A stretch of 48,068 nt of DNA from Synechococcus sp. AG-670-B23 (GCA_003209165.1 QCSL01000014.1:1-48068), one strand, 5' to 3'. Counted from the first letter of the stretch, positions 7,904-15,715 are shown. Program-made: numbers and translations. The notes: a model not told the origin generated them from the letters alone.

Positions 7904-8454
7904 TCGGCATCGAACAATTCGGGTTATCGCCCCTGATCCGCTTCACCCTGCTCAGCCTTTATGGGGCCTTGGTGCTGCCCTTGCCTCTACTGACTCCAGC
8001 GGAGTCACGCTTGTTAATGGTGGCTGGGCTGCTGCTGGGCTTGGTGTTTGTGATCGGTCTGTTGAGCGAACGGGTGGAGACCGATGCCGAGGGAATTCAG
8101 GTGCGTTACCCCGCCTGGATTCGCTGGTTGCTGCGGCGCGGCTGGACAATGCGTTGGCAGGACATCCGGGCCTTGGTACCCGTCGGCACCAGTCAGGGGG
8201 GAACGGTCTACTACTTGAAGGCAGCCGATCTGCGCCATCAGCTTTTGCCGCAGCGTATCGAGCGCTTCGATCGATTCCTGGAGCTGCTGGAGGCCAACAC
8301 CAGTGTGTCGACTAAGGGCATCGGGCGTTTGACCCCTCCCTGGACTTATCAGCTGTTGGCTGGATTGACGGTGGTGATGATCGCCGGCGAACTGCTGACG
8401 TCCCTGGCTCTGGCTCAGGACTGGATCAGTTTGCCAGGAGGTTATTCAGGCTAA
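7900..8454 (+). CDS. Conserved membrane protein, PH-like middle domain
   Basis: This 184-residue protein has two hydrophobic helices at about 12-55, then a soluble middle part beginning E-T-D-A-E-G-I-Q-V-R-Y-P, a pattern seen in bacterial PH-like (bPH) domains anchored to the membrane. A further span lies near 148-175. No catalytic motif is visible and the role is unknown. The start overlaps the previous stop by 4 bases (ATGA). It is the last gene before a long gene-poor stretch. Confidence 0.7.
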   Translation: MIGIEQFGLSPLIRFTLLSLYGALVLPLPLLTPAESRLLMVAGLLLGLVFVIGLLSERVETDAEGIQVRYPAWIRWLLRRGWTMRWQDIRALVPVGTSQGGTVYYLKAADLRHQLLPQRIERFDRFLELLEANTSVSTKGIGRLTPPWTYQLLAGLTVVMIAGELLTSLALAQDWISLPGGYSG

Positions 8455-8832
8455 AAAATGTTTTTGTCCTAGTCCATTGAGACAGTCTTTCTTGGGTGGA
8501 AGCCGGGATGACTGGGAATGCGACAGCTTTGCCTTGATCAGAGCTCTCAAAAAAAGAAGGGCCTGTCGCTAAAAAAAAAGATAAGCACCCGATTGCTTGC
8601 TGATGGGGTGGTGTGTATGAGAATCTATCGGTAGATGAATGACAAGAAATTAGCGCCTCCTACTTTTCCTCGAAGGGTTTTGTATAGCTTTCAGCCCCGT
8701 CTTTCAACTAGGCATAGCCTTTCCGACGGAGAAGCGCAGCTCCAAACTCTTTTAATAACAGCTCACTTCTCCCGTGGATGAATATGTCTTGTATGTTATC
8801 GAGCCACACAGACCTGACCAAGTAGTGCTGTC

Positions 8833-8976
8833 TTAGTAGAAATAATGACGGCAACTAATCTGAGACTGTGTCATTTCTGTCGCTACAATATCGACCATTA
8901 CAAACTCTGTTGCACCCATTAAGTCACCGGTTAGACTTCCGAAAATACTAGAATTAATTGGGTTGAAGAGTTTCAT
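8833..8976 (-). CDS. Possible small orphan ORF
   Basis: This is a 47-codon frame beginning M-K-L-F-N-P-I-N and containing G-A-T-E-F-V-M-V-D-I-V-A. It ends at TAA. It has no ribosome site worth the name and no family that I recognise. The frame stays open upstream to 9195, but that part includes a translation of the C-rich tract and is unlikely to be protein. It is listed only because the gap is otherwise empty. Confidence 0.2.
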   Translation of the reverse strand: MKLFNPINSSIFGSLTGDLMGATEFVMVDIVATEMTQSQISCRHYFY

Positions 8977-9042
8977 TTGATTAGCTTGATCTTTGAGGCA
9001 TACTCCTCTAAAAAAACATCTCCGTTCCAGCTGGGAATTAAC

Positions 9043-9058
9043 TCCCTCAGCTGAGGGA
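9043..9058. repeat. Perfect 16-base palindrome
   Basis: TCCCTCAG is followed directly by CTGAGGGA. A one-base variant of the same palindrome occurs at 39230-39245, in another gene-poor stretch of this window. It could be a short dispersed repeat or a binding site. There is no T tract. Confidence 0.6.
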
Positions 9059-9077
9059 TCATTCGAGCAGTCGCTAT

Positions 9078-9108
9078 CCCCCCCCCACCCCCACCCCCGC
9101 GGGGGGTG
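9078..9108. repeat. C-rich tract with hairpin, G-quadruplex potential
   Basis: Nine C, A, five C, A, five C, GC, six G and TG follow one another. CACCCCC (9092-9098) pairs with GGGGGTG (9102-9108) around a 3-base loop. On the minus strand the run reads as G5-T-G5-T-G9, which can form a four-tract parallel G-quadruplex with one-base loops. No T tract follows, so it is not a typical terminator. Confidence 0.6.
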
Positions 9109-9322
9109 TCCGCGTACCTTCGATAATAAGCCTCGCAATATTATGTTGAAAATTTTAGGTGCCTCTCTCTGTTGCTCCTTCCCAGAATGAACCAAGCAAT
9201 AAAAGAAGCTATGTAGACAGAAAGAAGTAGTAAATTACTTAAAGGGAAGAAGTTGTTCCAAGCAACTGACACCATCACTGATATTAGCCTGGATCAACCC
9301 AAGCCTTCAAGCCAGTCCGTTG

Positions 9323-9487
9323 TCAGCAGCACGTATCTTGATAGTTACAGTCTTCAAACTCTTGAATAAGGGATTCAGCCTCAAATGGGTTTGTCTGCCC
9401 AAGTAGAAGCTCTGTTCTTTGCTTCAACCACCTTGACACCTGAAGCTGCTGGGATTGTGGAATCTCATCTACAGTGATGAGCTTCAT
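9323..9487 (-). CDS. Small orphan protein, 54 residues
   Basis: The frame is open from 9520, but the ATG at 9487 is preceded by GGAGAAGGAAT, a good ribosome site, so I start it there. The protein is hydrophilic and acidic at the end. It begins M-K-L-I-T-V-D-E-I-P, has R-W-L-K-Q-R-T-E-L-L-L in the middle and ends in D-T-C-C. No membrane helix and no known family are seen. A regulatory or phage-derived small protein would fit, but nothing shows it. Confidence 0.5.
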   Translation of the reverse strand: MKLITVDEIPQSQQLQVSRWLKQRTELLLGQTNPFEAESLIQEFEDCNYQDTCC

Positions 9488-9646
9488 ATTCCTTCTCCAG
9501 TTCTGCTCCCAGTAGGACATGGCATGCCAGAGAAAGTTAATAACTTAACTGAGATGCTTTTAAGTTTCTGCTATCTAGATAACCATTGCGAAAAGGTTAT
9601 AGATGTTACTTGTCCAAGATAGCCATTGAGACTAATGTCTGAATAG

Positions 9647-9916
9647 ATGAATTTGGTAGCAATGAATTCGGACAAGAAGGATTCCTACGCAAGAGCGCTA
9701 AAACTATTCACAGCCTCAGTCATCAAACCAGATCATGATTTGCGACGAATAGCAAATGATTATTACTGTTATGAAGAGTTGATGGAAATCAGGTTTCATT
9801 GCCTGACCTACCTGCAAAGCTTGAAGGAAATTCATGAGATAGATATGCCTGACGAAAGTGATGAACTTGAAGCAGAAAAGATAAGGCTTGAAAAGGCTGC
9901 TGCTAGGACTTCTTAA
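9647..9916 (+). CDS. Small orphan helical protein
   Basis: This 89-residue frame is rich in charged and aromatic residues, with Y-Y-C-Y-E-E-L-M-E-I-R-F near 44-55 and a final E-A-E-K-I-R-L-E-K-A-A-A helix. Translation may begin at ATG 9647 or at ATG 9662 (M-N-S-D-K-K). Neither has a strong ribosome site. I do not recognise a family. AT-rich codon use differs from the core genes, consistent with acquired DNA. Confidence 0.45.
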   Translation: MNLVAMNSDKKDSYARALKLFTASVIKPDHDLRRIANDYYCYEELMEIRFHCLTYLQSLKEIHEIDMPDESDELEAEKIRLEKAAARTS

Positions 9917-9970
9917 TAAGTCAAATAGCAAAACTATCGATCCACTGCACAAGTTGAAGCTAGGTCAACA

Positions 9971-10090
9971 ATGGGAAAAGCTAGGCTGTCTTGCTTAAAG
10001 CCAAAAGGTGATAATGAAAGGGTGAATGAGTTGACCGCAAAAATAAAAGGCATTGAAAAAGACATAGAAGATACATGCCGGAAATGTTGA
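9971..10090 (+). CDS. Possible 39-residue basic peptide
   Basis: ATG at 9971 opens a 39-codon frame ending at TGA 10088-10090. It has three cysteines, a Lys-rich start, and a helical K-I-K-G-I-E-K-D-I-E-D segment. An AGG lies seven bases upstream. It follows the 89-residue ORF by 54 bases on the same strand. The coding potential is only suggestive. Confidence 0.25.
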   Translation: MGKARLSCLKPKGDNERVNELTAKIKGIEKDIEDTCRKC

Positions 10091-10231
10091 TTACTGCTTG
10101 GTTATCTGCCAAATCCTGTACTGATCAGCGTCTCCCTTCCTCAGGTAGCGGCGTCCTTTGAGCAGCGGTGATCCTTCAGGTAAGAGGCCAAGAATACCTG
10201 AAAAATGACTCGCGCCTGGGGGATTGGCGCA

Positions 10232-10492
10232 TCACTGATACGGTGCTCTTTCGATGTAGTCGTCCGGTTTTGGAATGATTGGGTCTCGTTTTGTTTTGCC
10301 CCTTTTGCTCCCAGTTGATGGATCATCTTTCTTGCCCAATTTCTTTCTCTGAACAGCGTTGCTGTCTTTGTTCTCTTTGCCGTTGTGTCCAGCAGCCAGA
10401 ACGTCAAGCCCTTGACCATTAGGCAAAGCGGTAACACCTGAGCCAGTCATTAAGAGCAAGGCAGCTCAGCCAAAAACGAAGTTCTTCGTCAT
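10232..10492 (-). pseudogene. Secreted small protein gene with in-frame TGA
   Basis: From ATG 10492 the minus strand reads M-T-K-N-F-V-F-G, then TGA (10466-10468), then without a shift A-A-L-L-L-M-T-G-S-G-V-T-A-L and on to TGA at 10232. Together this is an 86-codon frame whose first 25 residues look exactly like a signal peptide (basic n-region, hydrophobic core), split by a single stop codon. The mature part is very hydrophilic and Lys/Asp/Pro-rich, ending P-K-P-D-D-Y-I-E-R-A-P-Y-Q, with no known domain. A restart at TTG 10459 or ATG 10450 would lose the basic n-region. It is most simply a nonsense mutation of a secreted peptide gene. A sequencing error is the alternative. Confidence 0.5.
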
Positions 10493-10624
10493 GACGGCTA
10501 TTAAGCAGTTCCCACCTTCTCTCCAGCCTCCAGAGCCCAGCCCATCTCCTTCTGCCAAGTGGTGCCAAGAGCTTGCATCGCTTCTTTGGGTGATCTCCCT
10601 GCTGACGGGCGATGGTCCCCCGAA

Positions 10625-10762
10625 TCAGACAGGTATTTCCGCTTCGATCTCCCAGCCGTCGTTGACCAGTTCCTCAGCCCTTTTAGAGGCGTCTTCAGAG
10701 GCAACATCGATGAGGAGGAATCTTTCTCCTTGGTTGCAATACAGCCTGGTTAATCCGATCAC
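10625..10762 (-). CDS. Small acidic protein, 45 residues
   Basis: GTG at 10762 follows GGGAG at a spacing of eight bases and opens a 45-residue frame: I-G-L-T-R-L-Y-C-N-Q-G-E-R-F-L-L-I-D-V, a helix S-E-D-A-S-K-R-A-E-E-L, then D-G-W-E-I-E-A-E-I-P-V. The beta-helix-beta arrangement with a D-G-W turn looks like a small folded domain, and small proteins of this kind occur in marine Synechococcus. No function is known to me. It lies just upstream of, and on the same strand as, the secreted-peptide pseudogene. Confidence 0.45.
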   Translation of the reverse strand: MIGLTRLYCNQGERFLLIDVASEDASKRAEELVNDGWEIEAEIPV

Positions 10763-11174
10763 GGCGGGGGCTCCCGGGTGTCGACGGGGTCATGTTGACC
10801 CGCTTGAACCGATCAAGCAACGGCTTCGGCCCTCCGAACAACTCTTGATTTTGTCCAGATGCCTGATGTTGCCATGGCGTCTTTAGACGCTGAAATAAAT
10901 TCAGTTGCTCCGGTGGGATGACAACCGAACTCACCAATCTCCCCTGCGGAACGGTTCAGATCAAAGTCTGCGTGAATCACCTCTGTGAATTGGGTTGGGT
11001 GACTTCGCACCATTTGGTACCAACCAAAGAAGCACAATTGAAGAAGGCCATTCATCAGAGCAAGACAAACTAAAAATCCTCACAGGACTTGATTGAACGA
11101 CTTGCCTTGGGGTGGTCGTTGATTGCCCTTGAGCCACAAGATTCCAATCTCTGACTGGAATGGATCAATCCGAT
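10763..11174. other. Gap without a convincing gene
   Basis: Two overlapping minus-strand frames (10813-11055 and 10695-10937) cover part of this stretch, but neither has a ribosome site or a family resemblance. A 6-base inverted repeat ATTCCA/TGGAAT lies at 11141-11161, just past the end of the response regulator gene. It has no T tract, so it is a weak terminator candidate at best. Confidence 0.4.
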
Positions 11175-11942
11175 TTAGGTGGCCGGCAGGTTATCGAGGC
11201 TGAAGCGGTAGCCCCGCTGACGCACGGTGGTGATTCCACCGCCCTCACCAAGACCGGCTTGCTCCAACTTACGGCGCAGGGTCAGCACCTGGGTGTCTAC
11301 AGAGCGGGGGCCACCACTGAAGGGCGGCCAGGCCATCCGCAGTAGTTCCTGCCGGCTGCGCACGAGCCCAGGCGGCATCAATAGGGCGCAAAGTAGGGCA
11401 AATTCGCGAGGGCTGAGCTCCACCGGCTGCTCCCTAAGTGTCACCTGGCGCAGCAGAAGATGAACCTCGAGGGGGCCAACGGTGACCCGTTCCTGCAGGC
11501 CGCTGTGACCCCGCTTCAGCAGGGTGCGGCAACGGGCTGCTAATTCCTCGAGGCCAAAAGGTTTGCGCAGCACATCGTATGCGCCGTCATCAAGGAGGCC
11601 TACCACTGGTTCGGCACCAGTGCGTGCTGTCAGCACAATCACCGGACATCGAAGCTGCTCAGCCAATCGCAAGGCAGAGCTGCGTTCCAACAGTTCTGCA
11701 CTTACCAACAGATCGGGAGACTGTTCATGGCAGACCTCTAAAGCTTCCGTGGCGTTCGCCACTGCTGCGGTGAGATGTCCGTCTTGACGGAGCCGCTGCA
11801 CCAGCACCGTTCGCAGGGTGGGATGTGGCTCGACCACCAAGACCCGCGAAGGTTCCTGACCGGTATTAGAGCTTGGTATGGCCACCGGATCGGAGCTGGC
11901 TGCAGATGCTTCCGCCGTGAGGTCGTGGGGAGTGGAGGTCAC
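11175..11942 (-). CDS. OmpR-family regulator with degenerate receiver
   Basis: The 255-residue protein has an N-terminal receiver-like domain (about 34-147) and a C-terminal winged-helix DNA-binding domain (about 155-250) of the OmpR/PhoB type, with R-S-V-D-T-Q-V-L-T-L-R-R-K-L and R-G-Y-R-F at its end. The receiver lacks its acidic chemistry. The usual Asp-Asp pair is E38-P39, and the phospho-accepting Asp position reads Ala (A82, in D-L-L-V-S-A-E). Thr105 and Lys127 of the active site remain. It therefore probably acts without phosphorylation, as other pseudo-receiver regulators do. No histidine kinase gene is adjacent. A short Ser/Ala-rich tail precedes the receiver. Confidence 0.85.
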   Translation of the reverse strand: MTSTPHDLTAEASAASSDPVAIPSSNTGQEPSRVLVVEPHPTLRTVLVQRLRQDGHLTAAVANATEALEVCHEQSPDLLVSAELLERSSALRLAEQLRCPVIVLTARTGAEPVVGLLDDGAYDVLRKPFGLEELAARCRTLLKRGHSGLQERVTVGPLEVHLLLRQVTLREQPVELSPREFALLCALLMPPGLVRSRQELLRMAWPPFSGGPRSVDTQVLTLRRKLEQAGLGEGGGITTVRQRGYRFSLDNLPAT

Positions 11943-12016
11943 TGGATCGGCCTGGGCGCATCTAAACTAAGCCGAAATTCCTGGCAGGCTGGTAGCAGGG
12001 GCTGCTGTTGTATCTC

Positions 12017-12289
12017 ATGACATCACTCGACGACCCTGAAGCTATCCGTCATTTCCAGTCTCTTTGCGATGCCTGCCAGGAGCTGACTACGAAGTATCAC
12101 ACTCCCTCGGAGTTGCGGCTTTACTCCGACGGCTACCTGCATGCATTGCGCAAGTCGGGGTCGCTTGATCCCCGCTCTCAGCATCGCCTCGAGCAATTGA
12201 TCGATCGCTGGATCATGGATCCCTCCAGCTTTATAGGCCCTGACGGGGATCTGAGCACCTTATACATGCGCCATCCCCAGGGCTATTGA
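12017..12289 (+). CDS. DUF6761-like conserved cyanobacterial protein
   Basis: This 90-residue cyanobacterial protein begins with D-D-P-E-A-I-R-H-F-Q-S-L, followed by E-L-R-L-Y-S-D-G-Y-L-H-A-L-R and H-R-L-E-Q-L-I-D-R-W-I-x-D-P-S. This fits my memory of the DUF6761 family. It is helical and soluble, with no known role. The ATG at 12017 is preferred over an upstream TTG (12008), since family members start just before the conserved D-P-x-A-I-R-H. It is convergent with grxD, whose stop lies one base further on. Confidence 0.65.
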   Translation: MTSLDDPEAIRHFQSLCDACQELTTKYHTPSELRLYSDGYLHALRKSGSLDPRSQHRLEQLIDRWIMDPSSFIGPDGDLSTLYMRHPQGY

Positions 12290-12290
12290 A

Positions 12291-12614
12291 TTAGCTGGCT
12301 AGTGCAATTTCAAGCTTTTCACGAAGTTCTCCAGAGTTGTACATTTCGATCAGGATGTCGGAGCCGCCAATAAATTCGCCTTTCACATACACCTGGGGGA
12401 TGGTGGGCCAGCTGGAAAACTCTTTGATTCCTTGACGAATTTCTTGATCGGAAAGCACGTCAAATGTCTCGAATGCCACACCGAGAGAGTGCAAGATTTG
12501 CACCACATTGTTTGAGAATCCGCACTGTGGCATCAGCTTGGAGCCCTTCATAAACACGAAGATTGGGCTGGAAGCGACCAGAGTTTCGATGCGAGTTTTG
12601 GTGGAGGGGTCCAT
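12291..12614 (-). CDS. grxD: Monothiol glutaredoxin (Grx4/GrxD type)
   Basis: This 107-residue monothiol glutaredoxin has the C31-G-F-S motif, the K-G-S and W-P-T-I-P-Q-V-Y glutathione-binding segments, and G-G-S-D-I near the end. Proteins of this class bind a [2Fe-2S] cluster between two subunits with glutathione and pass it on, frequently as a complex with BolA proteins. The start at 12614 puts the first helix at the normal place. An upstream extension in frame runs across the BolA gene and is not used. It directly follows the BolA gene on the same strand with 19 bases between, so a Grx-BolA operon is clear. Confidence 0.95.
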   Translation of the reverse strand: MDPSTKTRIETLVASSPIFVFMKGSKLMPQCGFSNNVVQILHSLGVAFETFDVLSDQEIRQGIKEFSSWPTIPQVYVKGEFIGGSDILIEMYNSGELREKLEIALAS

Positions 12615-12633
12615 TGTTGTGCGGAAATGAGCG

Positions 12634-12882
12634 TTATGCGGACGCAGCGTCCGAAGGTGTTGAGGTGTTGAGGGCGAGGGCGTGAATCGATTCGCTGGCC
12701 AATTCCTGCTGCAGCGCGCCATACACCATTTGATGCTGACGGATGCGTGAAAGGCCGGCAAAAGCTGACGACACAACCGTCACTTGAAGGTGATCACCGC
12801 CGCCGGTCAGGTCTTCGACGGTGACGTTGGCGTCGGGAATGACCTGTTGGATCGCGGCTTCAACGGCATCCGGCTGCACCAT
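12634..12882 (-). CDS. BolA-family protein
   Basis: This 82-residue BolA/YrbA-type protein has the core G-G-G-D-H31-L-Q-V-T-V-V-S near 27-38 and the signature R-I-R-Q-H50-Q-M-V-Y-x-A-L. The invariant His in that signature is a cluster ligand in BolA-glutaredoxin heterodimers. The co-transcribed monothiol glutaredoxin is therefore the expected partner, pointing to iron-sulfur or iron-status signalling. ATG at 12882 is chosen. The frame is open upstream but that part overlaps the next gene. Confidence 0.92.
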   Translation of the reverse strand: MVQPDAVEAAIQQVIPDANVTVEDLTGGGDHLQVTVVSSAFAGLSRIRQHQMVYGALQQELASESIHALALNTSTPSDAASA

Positions 12883-12931
12883 GGCAGTGGTTTTGGAAAA
12901 GGGGGACTGGCTCAGATGCTGACAGACCGGC

Positions 12932-13459
12932 TCATTGGCCGGCTGGTGATGCCCCCCGGAATTCCGTTTCAACAAAGCCCAGTTCCAGCAGGCCCTGATA
13001 GGCCTTCTGTCCCTGGGGCTTGGCCGGTGTCATCAGCTTGACCACCTCGACCAGCACCGGAACAGCTACTTCGGGCTGGTTCTGACGGCGGAACAGGGCA
13101 GCCAGTCGGAGGTTGGTTTCTGCCAACAGCTCGAGAGCTTCACGGCCCTTAGTGTCCATCTCACGGGGGATCCGGGCATCCAATCCGCGGAAGGCACCAC
13201 TCAGATCGCGGTAGAAGGCCAGCAGCTGCTTGGAGGCTTTGCGGGCTTTGTCGTAATCGGCCCGTGCATCAGCAAGGTCTCCCTGGCTGGAGGCTGCATC
13301 CCCCGCAGCAAGCATCGAACGAACGGCTGCTGGGTTGAATCCACCCTGGGTCTGAGCCAGAACCCGGTTTTCTGAAGAGGTTTGGGCGATTCCAGGAGTG
13401 GCGGTCACGCCCAGGGTTGCCACCAGTGCAGCAGTCGTCAGCAATGCGCGACAACCCAT
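12932..13459 (-). CDS. Exported conserved protein
   Basis: The 175-residue protein opens with a signal peptide (M-G-C-R, hydrophobic stretch, A-x-A site near A25). It is followed by a Gln-rich linker and an alpha-helical region with [22 protein letters not shown], a TPR-like pattern. It probably acts in the periplasm or thylakoid lumen as a helical adaptor. I do not know the family by name. It lies 49 bases upstream of bolA on the same strand and 26 bases after the acyltransferase gene. Confidence 0.7.
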   Translation of the reverse strand: MGCRALLTTAALVATLGVTATPGIAQTSSENRVLAQTQGGFNPAAVRSMLAAGDAASSQGDLADARADYDKARKASKQLLAFYRDLSGAFRGLDARIPREMDTKGREALELLAETNLRLAALFRRQNQPEVAVPVLVEVVKLMTPAKPQGQKAYQGLLELGFVETEFRGASPAGQ

Positions 13460-13485
13460 GAGACCAGAAAGAAACTTGGCGGACT

Positions 13486-14241
13486 TTAGAAGCTCTGCAG
13501 CGGTCGGCCAACGGCTGCACGGGCCGCTTGTTCAGCCGTATGCATAGCAGCAGCGAGTTGGTTGTTGAACTGCCGCGTCGCCTCGCGCTCTCCTTTGGCT
13601 GGCACGGTTAAAGGCGCACCGAAACAGAGCGCTGCCCGGCTGAAGGGTCGTGGTGGGGCCTGGCTGTAGCCCAAACCAACTGGAACCACAGGAACGGAAA
13701 CACCGCGGCTCTGGGCGAGTTGGGCCAGGCGCACCAAACCGGGCCGCAGCTCAATCGCCTCGTCATGCCGGTGGATCCTGCCTTCGGGGAACATCACCAC
13801 TTGCTGTCCGTCGGCCAACAGGTCGATGGCAAGACGGAGGGTGGTCATCGAGGGTCGTCCCTGGTCCACTGGAAAGCACCCGAGGCGTTGCAAAAACCAG
13901 CCCTGCAGCCCCCGCATTTCCGTGGTGGTCACCATGAAGCGGCAGTCGCGGCCACTGACCCGACGGCCGGCTGCCATCGGCAGCATCAGGGCGTCCCAGC
14001 GGGCGCGGTGCGTCGGCGCCAGCAGCACCGGTCCCTGATGGGGGAGATGCTCCGGATGCAGCACCATCCGCTCACGGAATTGAAACCGCAGCGCCAAATC
14101 CTGGGTGGTGAACATCGCCAGGGGGGCCCAGAAGCTGTCGATTCCGACACGCAGGCTGTTCTCTCGGGTCGCCAGGGCCGCTTGCAACGGGCTGATCGAA
14201 TTCGGTGCTGGAGAACTTAAATCCCCCAGGCAATGCTGCAT
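13486..14241 (-). CDS. 1-acyl-glycerol-3-phosphate acyltransferase-like (PlsC family)
   Basis: This 251-residue protein contains the acyltransferase motifs H78-x4-D83 (in P-T-H-R-A-R-W-D), the conserved G-C-F-P-V-D segment at about 127 and F-P-E-G-R near 155-160, which bind the phosphate of the acceptor. Such enzymes acylate lysophosphatidic acid in phospholipid synthesis. In cyanobacteria several paralogues exist, so the exact substrate is open. No strong membrane helix is seen, so the association is peripheral. The first in-frame ATG is 14241. Later Met codons (for example the one starting M-F-T-T-Q-D) would still keep both motifs. It is divergent from pdxJ, with 26 bases between starts. 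Confidence 0.8.
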   Translation of the reverse strand: MQHCLGDLSSPAPNSISPLQAALATRENSLRVGIDSFWAPLAMFTTQDLALRFQFRERMVLHPEHLPHQGPVLLAPTHRARWDALMLPMAAGRRVSGRDCRFMVTTTEMRGLQGWFLQRLGCFPVDQGRPSMTTLRLAIDLLADGQQVVMFPEGRIHRHDEAIELRPGLVRLAQLAQSRGVSVPVVPVGLGYSQAPPRPFSRAALCFGAPLTVPAKGEREATRQFNNQLAAAMHTAEQAARAAVGRPLQSF

Positions 14242-14267
14242 AGGATCCAGCCAACGACTGCCCCGTC

Positions 14268-15017
14268 ATGGCCAGCCTTGGCGTCAACATTGACCACATC
14301 GCCAACATTCGTGAAGCGCGGCGAACTGTCGAGCCCGATCCAGTGTCGATGGCACTATTGGCTGAACTCGGCGGGGCCGATGGAATTACAGTGCATTTGA
14401 GGGAAGATCGGCGTCATATCCAGGACCGGGATGTGGAGTTGCTCCGCCAAACCGTGCGCTCCCGCCTCAACCTGGAAATGGCCGCCACCGAGGAGATGGT
14501 GGCTATTGCGCTGCGGATCAAGCCCGACATGGTCACCCTGGTGCCGGAACGGCGTGAGGAGGTCACCACGGAGGGAGGGCTGGACGTGGCCGCACAAGAG
14601 TCCTCACTGGGGGCAATGGTTCAAACCCTTCAGGCCGCCAAGATTCCGGTAAGCCTGTTTGTGGATCCGGAGGCCACCCAGCTTCAGGCTTGCAAACACA
14701 CTGGGGCCTGCTGGGTGGAATTGCACACGGGCCGTTACGCCGATGCGGACTGGAGCACCCAGCCGCAGGAGCTGGCTCGGTTGCAGGAGGGCACCGCCAT
14801 CGCCCGGCAGCTCGGTCTGCGGGTTAATGCTGGCCATGGCCTCACATATCAGAACATTGAGCCCATCGCGGCCATTCCTGGGATGGAGGAACTCAACATC
14901 GGCCACACGATCGTGGCCCGGTCCGTAGCAGTCGGACTGCAACAGGCTGTGCGGGATATGAAGATCTTGGTTCAGAATCCTCGCCTTGATCCCCTTTTCG
15001 GACAGGCGCCCGGATGA
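14268..15017 (+). CDS. pdxJ: Pyridoxine 5'-phosphate synthase PdxJ
   Basis: PdxJ condenses 1-deoxyxylulose 5-phosphate with 3-amino-2-oxopropyl phosphate to make pyridoxine 5'-phosphate, the last ring-forming step of the DXP-dependent vitamin B6 route. The 249-residue length fits. Typical features are [15 protein letters not shown] at the N-terminus, [16 protein letters not shown], the H-x-G...Y-A region in the second half, and I-G-H-T-I-V-A-R-S near the end. The stop overlaps the ycf54 start by 4 bases, giving a tight operon pdxJ-ycf54-hypothetical. Confidence 0.97.
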   Translation: MASLGVNIDHIANIREARRTVEPDPVSMALLAELGGADGITVHLREDRRHIQDRDVELLRQTVRSRLNLEMAATEEMVAIALRIKPDMVTLVPERREEVTTEGGLDVAAQESSLGAMVQTLQAAKIPVSLFVDPEATQLQACKHTGACWVELHTGRYADADWSTQPQELARLQEGTAIARQLGLRVNAGHGLTYQNIEPIAAIPGMEELNIGHTIVARSVAVGLQQAVRDMKILVQNPRLDPLFGQAPG

Positions 15018-15334
15018 CCACATATCACTTCGTTGCAGCCAGCGAGCGCTTCCTCACCCTGGAGGAGCCGCTGGATGAAGTGCTTCGGGAGCGCGAACGC
15101 AACTACGCCGAAACCGGCAAGACCATTGATTTCTGGTTGGTGAAGCAACCGGCTTTCCTCGCCTCGCCTGAGTTGGCTCAGCTGAAGGCGAGTATCCCGC
15201 AGCCTGCTGCCGCTGTGGTTTCCACCGATTCCACCTTCATCACTTTTCTCAAACTGCGTTTGGAGTACGTGGCTGTGGGCTCCTTTGAGGCACCGTCCGC
15301 GGGAATACCCGATGCCCTTGCCAGTGCCGTCTGA
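15014..15334 (+). CDS. ycf54: Ycf54, subunit of Mg-protoporphyrin ester cyclase
   Basis: This 106-residue protein matches Ycf54 (DUF2488; Sll1780 of Synechocystis), needed for the aerobic cyclase that forms ring E of chlorophyll. Recognised parts are [11 protein letters not shown] at the start, the [11 protein letters not shown] run, [26 protein letters not shown] and L-K-L-R-L-E-Y-V with F-E-A-P-S-A close to the end. ATG at 15014 overlaps the pdxJ stop. The following gene begins inside the ycf54 stop (TGATG), so all three are likely coupled. Confidence 0.95.
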   Translation: MTTYHFVAASERFLTLEEPLDEVLRERERNYAETGKTIDFWLVKQPAFLASPELAQLKASIPQPAAAVVSTDSTFITFLKLRLEYVAVGSFEAPSAGIPDALASAV

Positions 15335-15669
15335 TGAAGCCCAGTTCCCTCCCCGTTCAGCAGCGCATCGCTTTACTGGTGGAGGCCCTCGATGGTGCTG
15401 AGAAAACCAACAAGGCCTTGGCCACATGTGCCGACGGGGACGCAATGGTGGAGATCCTGTTGGGGGCTTCGGCCAAGCTTGGGTTGGGTCTAACTCGTCG
15501 CGATCTCACGGAGACTCCGCCTATTCGCGACTGGATCTGGTTCAAGAACAACGACCCTCTGGTAACCGTCGGTGATGCCAGGCCCCGCTATCGCCGCGTA
15601 ACCCCCGAAAAGCCCAAGCCAGACCCGACCCAACAACAGGAACGCAAGCGTTTTCTCGGTTTGTTCTGA
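15334..15669 (+). CDS. Conserved protein coupled to ycf54
   Basis: This 111-residue soluble protein has an N-terminal helical part (about 1-50) with A-M-V-E-I-L-L-G-A-S-A-K-L-G-L-G-L-T-R-R-D-L, loosely like a Nif11-type helix pair. It continues with P-P-I-R-D-W-I-W-F-K-N and a basic, Pro/Gln-rich tail ending in F-L-G-L-F. I do not recognise the family. Its ATG shares a base with the ycf54 stop, so it is translated from the same message. A role in chlorophyll synthesis is an inference from position only. Confidence 0.65.
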   Translation: MKPSSLPVQQRIALLVEALDGAEKTNKALATCADGDAMVEILLGASAKLGLGLTRRDLTETPPIRDWIWFKNNDPLVTVGDARPRYRRVTPEKPKPDPTQQQERKRFLGLF

Positions 15670-15715
15670 TCTGCTTTCAGGATTCTTGGTGGTGTCTGGA
15701 TGAGCATCAGAATTG

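Larger units (their letters stand above)
8455..9322. other. Gene-poor AT-richer stretch
   Basis: These 868 bases separate core genes from a set of small orphan ORFs and are clearly less GC-rich than the flanks. They contain A-runs (around 8549-8555 and 8571-8579), a palindrome at 9043-9058, a C-rich foldable tract at 9078-9108 and at most one possible 47-residue ORF on the minus strand (8833-8976). I see no tRNA or recognisable mobile gene. Confidence 0.5.

Noticed and set aside
10491-10886. 131-codon plus-strand frame, Pro/Ser-rich
   Set aside because: It mirrors minus-strand small ORFs, has low-complexity composition and no ribosome site.
8833-11055. Similarity between G-A-T-E-F in two orphan frames (8833-8976 and 10813-11055)
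   Set aside because: Only a few residues agree, the second frame lacks a ribosome site, and no wider similarity is seen. It is probably chance.
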